A DNA stretch of 64,000 bases from Cladobotryum mycophilum (Eukaryota; Ascomycota; Sordariomycetes; Hypocreales; Hypocreaceae). Positions 59,152 through 64,000 of the stretch are shown in pieces; the first letter of the stretch is position 1, and the number at the start of each line of letters is the position of its first letter. The position numbers and the translations under genes are program-made. Location of the stretch: NCBI GenBank assembly GCA_036429605.1, contig JAVFKD010000015.1, forward strand, positions 62,001 to 126,000, read 5' to 3'. The notes beneath the pieces were generated by a model, which was not told the DNA's origin, made no database searches, and worked only from the letters and a program-made list of their open reading frames with translations.

Positions 59152-60511
59152 TTAAACCACCTCCAGCTTGTCGAGAATGGCCCTTGTGAATTCGTGGGTT
59201 GTGGACTCGCCGCCCATATCGCGAGTGCGGACCTTGCTATAAAACGAGTTAGCAGATGAATGAACAACAAAAGACAGAACAACATACCCCTCGGCAATGA
59301 CGGCGTAGATGGCCTTGGAAATACGGTTGGCGTGGTCGTCGAGACCAAGGTGCCTCAAGAGCATGCTGCCAGAGAGAATCATGGCGGTGGGGTTGGCCTG
59401 GTCCTTGCCCTTGATGTCGAGACCGACGTGACGGCAGCCGGGCTCAAAGACGGCAACCTCGCGGCCCATGTTGCAGCCGGGGACAATACCGGGGCCACCG
59501 ACCAGGGCTGCACCAATGTTGGAGAGGATTCCACCGTACAGGTTAGGCATGACCATGACGTCAAACTGCTGAGGGCGGGAGACGGCCTGCATGGAGGCGT
59601 TGTCGACAATCATGTCGTTGACCTCGAGGGTGGGGTACTCCTTGGCGGTCTGGTGGAAGGTGCTTCGGAAGAGACCGTCGGCGAGCTTCATGATGTTGGC
59701 CTTGTGGATGCAGGTAACCTTCTTGCGGCCGTTAGCGAGGGCGAAAGCAAAGGCAAACTTGGCGATTCGCTCAGACTTGGCGCGGGTGATGATCTTGAGA
59801 GACTCGACGACGCCGGGGACGCTCTGGTGCTCGAGGCCAGAGTACTCGCCCTCGGTGTTCTCACGGATGATGCACAGGTCGACGTCCTTGTGGCGGGTCT
59901 CGTAGCCGGGGATGTTCTTGATGAGGGAGATGGAGGCGTAAATGTCGAGCTCCTGTCGCATGGCGACGTTGAAGGACTGGTGACCGGAGCGGCTGACGGG
60001 GGTGTGGAGGATACCCTTGAGGCCGAGCTTGTTGCGCTTCAGGGAAGCAACGCTCTCGCGGAAGGCAGCCTCGGTGCGGGCGGCGTTGCCCTCCTCGACA
60101 CCGGAGACCTCGATCTGCTCCCAGTCGATGGGGACATTGTCGGCCTTGAAGACGGTCTTGACGGACTCTGCGACCTCGGCACCGATACCGTCACCGGGGA
60201 TGAGGGTGACGGTGTACTTGCCGCCAAACTTTGCGGGCTTGAAGATGTCGGACTGAACGGTAGCAAAGGAGCGGGAGATGTTGGCAGTGCGGAGGGCCTA
60301 AGACGTTAGTAATGGATCAAGTGATTGTTGAAGTCGTAGATCCTCCTCATCCTCATCCTCCACCAATACCACCATCACCACCATCATCATCATCATCATC
60401 ATCATCATCCGCCTCCTCCTCTTCACTTCGCGCAACCCCCCCACCATGCACAATCACATGAGCAAGCACAACACATACCTGCGCCGTTCTAAGAGAGCTT
60501 CGTGACAGCAT
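59152..60511 (-). CDS. IDH1: Mitochondrial NAD-dependent isocitrate dehydrogenase, subunit 1
   Basis: A 375-residue subunit of the octameric NAD-IDH of the citric acid cycle, in three exons on minus: 60511-60479, 60297-59288 and 59236-59152. The start gives a mitochondrial presequence (MLSRSSLRTAQALRTANISR). Family signatures are TLIPGDGIGAEV, RQELDIYAS, IIRENTEGEYSGLEHQSVPG and NLYGGILSNIGAALVGGPGI. The HQSVPGVVESLK and LDIYAS forms point to the Idh1-type (regulatory, AMP-responsive in yeast) subunit rather than catalytic Idh2. Intron 1 contains an ATC microsatellite (60370-60409). A 349-codon frame on plus over the same bases is a shadow. Confidence 0.95.
60370..60409. repeat. ACC/ATC trinucleotide microsatellite in IDH1 intron 1
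   Basis: About ten ATC units follow several ACC units. It lies wholly within the first intron of the minus-strand IDH1 gene. Confidence 0.9.
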
Positions 60512-61050
60512 CTTGTTCGATTATACCCAAGAAAATTCAAGGCGTACGTAAAATAAGAGAGGAGATTGTTCGTCGACAAAAGGGAAAAAAGAAAGAGAGA
60601 GAAAATAAAAAAAGAAGACGATCAATTTTGGAGAAATGTTTTTTTTTTCCTTGCCAGCCTTAATGCCGCATCGCACTGGCCGGAGTGTAGTAACGTTAAA
60701 AAAAACATGCAGCCATTGAGCCGAGAGTCTTTGTCCCATTACCCGATTTGGCTTGGCGGTTTTTATTTTTTGATAAAATCAATCATAAAACATCGCCTGC
60801 TTTTCGGATATTCGATCGGAACACGAGCAAGTCCGGGGTGTCCGCATGCCATAAACGGTTTAGCGCCCTTTGATCCATAACAATGACATTTCCCGAGGTT
60901 CATACTTATAATACTCCGTTACAGCCTTCAGAGCTTCTACTCTATTACTTCAATTATACAAATCAACTCCTCCGGTTTGTACCGGCCAAACCATGTTATA
61001 CCAATCCATGCTGTTCATGACAATGTATCCTTACACGTAACCCAGTCTGC
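60512..61050. other. Intergenic between IDH1 and the kinase
   Basis: This holds the IDH1 5' flank, with a purine-rich A/G run (60575-60625), and the 3' flank of the kinase gene. No gene is seen. Confidence 0.5.
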
Positions 61051-63242
61051 TCACACCTCCTCCTCATCCAGTGGCTCAACTCGAACCAGAATCTCCTCCA
61101 GCAACCCCTCGAGAAAGTTGCCCACGTCTCGTCCCATGCCCACAGGCTCGGCTTTATCGTAATGGTCAATCTCTTTGCAAACATGCGCTAGCTTGTACAC
61201 GAGCTTGCGGAGCTTCTCGTGCGCCGCCTCTGCCTTTTGCTGCTTGGGTGTCATCGCCGTACCCGTCTTATACAGCTGCTGCAGTCGAATCTGGCGTCGC
61301 TTAAGCGCCTCCTCTAGAGCCGGAAAGATGACGTCGTTGAGGGCATCGAGCTCCCCGTTAGGGTTTGCCGGCGCCGGCGATGGGAAGTTGTTGAGAGCGT
61401 CAGACGATGAGGGCTGTGGGGGTGGAGTCAACTTGGCCGGGGTCCGTTGCATGGGCGACTTGTGCGATCCAGACGCCCCTCTAAATGGAGGTATCTCAGG
61501 CAGATTTATAGACCCAACTCTCGAGCTTGATGGCAGCACTCCGTGAGGAGGCGGTATGGGCCGGTCAAACGTGGGAGCCTGCAAAATGCTCGGTGAAGGC
61601 GTGGGCGAGGGGTCCGATTTCAGGTTGAGACTCAGATTCAGTATGGCCAAATCACGCTGCAATTCGGCCTGCAGCTCTCGATCATAGTCATCATGCTCCG
61701 TCGGCGGAATCACCTTGAGAGGCTTGGGCGTTTCTTGTGGATCGCGACTCTTGACCGGAGTGGCTGGTAGCGGTAGTCTGGCAGGTGAATTGGTCGCCAC
61801 CTGCGCCGGGGGAACTGGTTTGCGCTGTGGGCTCGTCTGTCTCGACGTCCCCGTGCTGGCCGGGTTGGCCGCTTTGAGAGTATCGCTCGGCAGCAAAGCA
61901 AAGTCTCTTTTGCTGGGGCTGATATCGCGCCGTCTCTCGCCGTAGTCTTCGTTTTCCGGTACGCGCGATGCTCTAGCATTGGTAGCGCTGTCATCCAAGG
62001 GACTCAACATGCCAGGTCTATTGACCAAACCTCCCCGGTCGCTAACGAGCCTGACTGTGCCAAAGTCCCACATGTCCTCATCCACATGTTGCCTGGGGAC
62101 CGGCACATTTTCATGTTGTTCCCAGCCTTCGTCGTCTTCTGCCTTGTGCGTAACCGCCCAACGGCTGTGGCGCTCAATCAGTTCCGTCAGGTATGTCGTC
62201 TTCTTGGCTTTTCGTATAAATGGATGCCGTAGTAGATCCCGGGCTGTAGGCCGTTCTCTCGGGTCCCGCTGCAAGCACAGCTCGACAAAGTCTTTAAAAG
62301 CCTTGGTAAAGTTGCCCTCTAGTCTCGGGGGCGGATTCTTTGGGATGAGAAACAAAACCTTCATTGGGTGGATGTCAGCATAGGGTGGTTCGCCATTGGC
62401 CAGCTCGAGTGCCGTGATGCCAAGCGACCAAATGTCGGCCTTGTGGTCGTATCCAGATTGCTTAATGACCTCTGGAGCCATCCAGAAGGGTGTGCCGACA
62501 AACGTATTCTTTTTCGTCATGGTCGCAGAGAGCTGGCCCGAAACGCCAAAGTCGGCCAGCTTGACCTGACCACTCGCTCCGAGAAGAACATTGGCAGCTG
62601 CTCCGTTAGCGGGGGTTGACCCAAAGTTCTTCAAGACGCCATCATACCTTTTATGTCGCGATGCAGCTTTTTATCCGTGTGCAGATACTCCAGCCCAAGA
62701 AGTAGCTCCCGAATAATAATGGCAATGTAGTCCTCGCCAATGAGCCCCGGCTTCATCAAGTCGGCGCAGCTACCACCAGCGCAAAACTCCATGACAATCC
62801 ATAGCTCGGCGCCTTTGGCATAGGAGCCATAGTATTTCGTCACGTACGGGGACTGGAGCTCGGATAAAATGGCAATTTCCTGGATAATGTCCTCGACTTC
62901 GTCTTCTGCGTTTTCAATGTCGATGACCTTGATGGCGACGGCCTGGCCGGTGCGCTTGTCGACTCTGCAAGGGAGAGTCAGTCAGTCAGCCATGTATTTA
63001 TTTATTTATTTATTTATTCAAGGGGCGCGCGAGCAAGGGAGAGCAAGGGATAGAGACCAACCCTTTGAACACCTTGCCAAAGCTACCACCGCCTGCAACA
63101 GTCAGAAATGTCATGGCATGGTGACTGCAAACTGACCAATGCAGTATTCCTTTGTATAGAGAAGCTCCGGGTCCAGGGCCTCGTTGCCTTCCTCTTCACG
63201 GTGCTGCTGCGGCTCCATTACGCCGAGCTCTCCCTTGTTCAT
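61051..63242 (-). CDS. Ste20/germinal-centre-kinase family Ser/Thr protein kinase
   Basis: A 666-residue kinase in four exons on minus: 63242-63137, 63092-63062, 62964-62648 and 62597-61051. The N-terminal kinase domain is complete: glycine loop GGGSFGKV, VAIK lysine (about residue 58), HRDIKAANVLL, DFGVSGQL, GTPFWMAPEVI (GCK/Ste20 signature) and DIWSLGITALELANGEPPYA. The long C-terminal half is Ser/Pro-rich and probably disordered, ending in a conserved-looking segment (KLVYKLAHVCKEIDHYD; LEEILVRVEPLDEEEV). It is closest to SPS1/MST-1-type GCKs, which act in morphogenesis and septation (NDR/SIN-linked) pathways; exact orthology is inferred. Exon 2 is only 31 nt. Start: an upstream ATG at about 63308 runs out of frame, so the ATG at 63242 was chosen. 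Confidence 0.93.
62994..63020. repeat. TTTA microsatellite in kinase intron 2
   Basis: About six TTTA units lie within the intron between 62964 and 63062. Confidence 0.85.
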
Positions 63243-64000
63243 TCTGTAGCCGTCGTAGTCGCGGACTGCCGACAGGTGCTCGTCCGGGTACTATCTCGTA
63301 TGTCATAAAGTCGTAGTCGTAGTCGTAGTCGTCAGGTTCCGGAATCGGGATCGGGGATCGGGGACCAAGTTCGTTATAAAGTTGTGGGAGGTATCACGAA
63401 GAGAACCAGTGCAGTGCCTGGCAACGGCATTTGAATGTGGGCGGTGTAAACCCCCACTACGATAGGCGCAAGTTAATCTCGATATCGATTCGTTCTAAAG
63501 GCCAAAGAAGAGAAAAAAGTATAAGAGAGAAAAAAAAGAGAAAAAGAAAAAAGTCCAAGTTCCAAAACGTTGTAAGACGAGAGAGAAAGAGTGAAAACAA
63601 AAACGTCAAGCTTCAGGCTTCCATCTGACCAACCAAACTTGGCTGCAGCTCCCCCTCAAAACAATCAACCCTCCCTGCTCGTGGGGTAGCCAAGGGATAG
63701 ACGACCAGGGGGTGTGAGCCTCAAGCCCTTGCAGTAGCAGCAGCAGTTACCACTACAGCGGCTATAAAATAGCGGTATCGCGCTATAATCATAGGTCAGG
63801 GACACACGCCAGGGGACCAGACCATTGGCTGAGTGCATCGAAGCGCCTTCAATCTTAACATGCACGTTTGAACAGCCCAGATCCTAGACTCGAGTAATTG
63901 CAATCATCAGCCAATCAATTCACTTGCACTCTTCATTCACTAGACGTTTCATCAAGAGATTTGCTTCACTATTCATATTACTAGCTAAGCACTTGTCCTC
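63243..64000. other. Right-end stretch, kinase promoter side
   Basis: This includes the kinase 5' leader, a GTCGTA repeat (63309-63333), a purine-rich A/G run (63515-63555) and no supported gene. A short upstream frame begins at about 63308 on minus and overlaps the kinase start out of frame, so it could act as an upstream ORF. Confidence 0.45.

Noticed and set aside
59260..60309. 349-codon open frame on plus
   Set aside because: It lies exactly antisense to the well-supported IDH1 exon 2; its Gly/Leu/Val/Asp-rich composition is the usual mirror of a codon-biased gene.
1..64000. CRISPR array or bacterial-type operon
   Set aside because: The tandem repeats seen (19, 18 and ~22 bp) have no unique spacers, and gene structure is eukaryotic.

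Overview
This window is nuclear DNA from a filamentous ascomycete. Genes carry short introns (about 45-110 nt) with GTRNGY-type donors, and core proteins are fungal in type (SVP26, BUD23, lysyl-tRNA synthetase, IDH1, a germinal-centre kinase, a dynamin-like GTPase). There is also a large AT-rich block of transposon relics of the kind repeat-induced point mutation (RIP) leaves. The protein style fits Sordariomycetes, probably Hypocreales; that placement is inference.

Layout. (1) Left core arm, 3.0-16.2 kb: dynamin-like GTPase, short-chain dehydrogenase, medium-chain quinone-oxidoreductase-like enzyme, small mitochondrial protein, SVP26 (minus), BUD23, lysyl-tRNA synthetase (minus). (2) Accessory island, about 16.3-57.2 kb: a nearly intact hAT transposon with a perfect 8-bp target duplication (18.0-20.95 kb); a NACHT-ankyrin NLR-like gene (21.4-26.1 kb); two convergent copies of a superfamily-1 helicase, one 5'-truncated (26.3-28.1 kb, plus) and one full length (29.5-32.9 kb, minus), both carrying nonsense codons and frameshifts; two paralogous five- or four-exon genes of unknown function (36.5-37.4 and 50.5-51.4 kb) whose upstream DNA is also duplicated; between them an 8.7-kb AT-rich block (39.3-48.0 kb) holding nested inverted repeats, a younger solo LTR and a pogo-like element; and a stretch of decayed coding DNA (52-55.3 kb). 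(3) Right core arm, 57.3-63.3 kb: a GFA-domain protein, mitochondrial NAD-isocitrate dehydrogenase subunit 1 and a Ste20/GCK kinase, all on minus.

How it fits together. The two arms look like ordinary housekeeping DNA; the middle looks like a transposon-rich compartment in which an NLR-type gene, helicases and a duplicated orphan family sit. No operon-like pathway is evident. A striking cross-cutting feature is that many otherwise conserved genes are interrupted by single-base indels, mostly in homopolymer runs (near 3920, 6850, 19934, 22975, 23684, 24765, 27285, 30404, 31357, and a splice donor near 15806). When one base is allowed at each site, total coding lengths become multiples of three. 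This could be assembly error or real decay, so the frameshifted genes are annotated as single loci.
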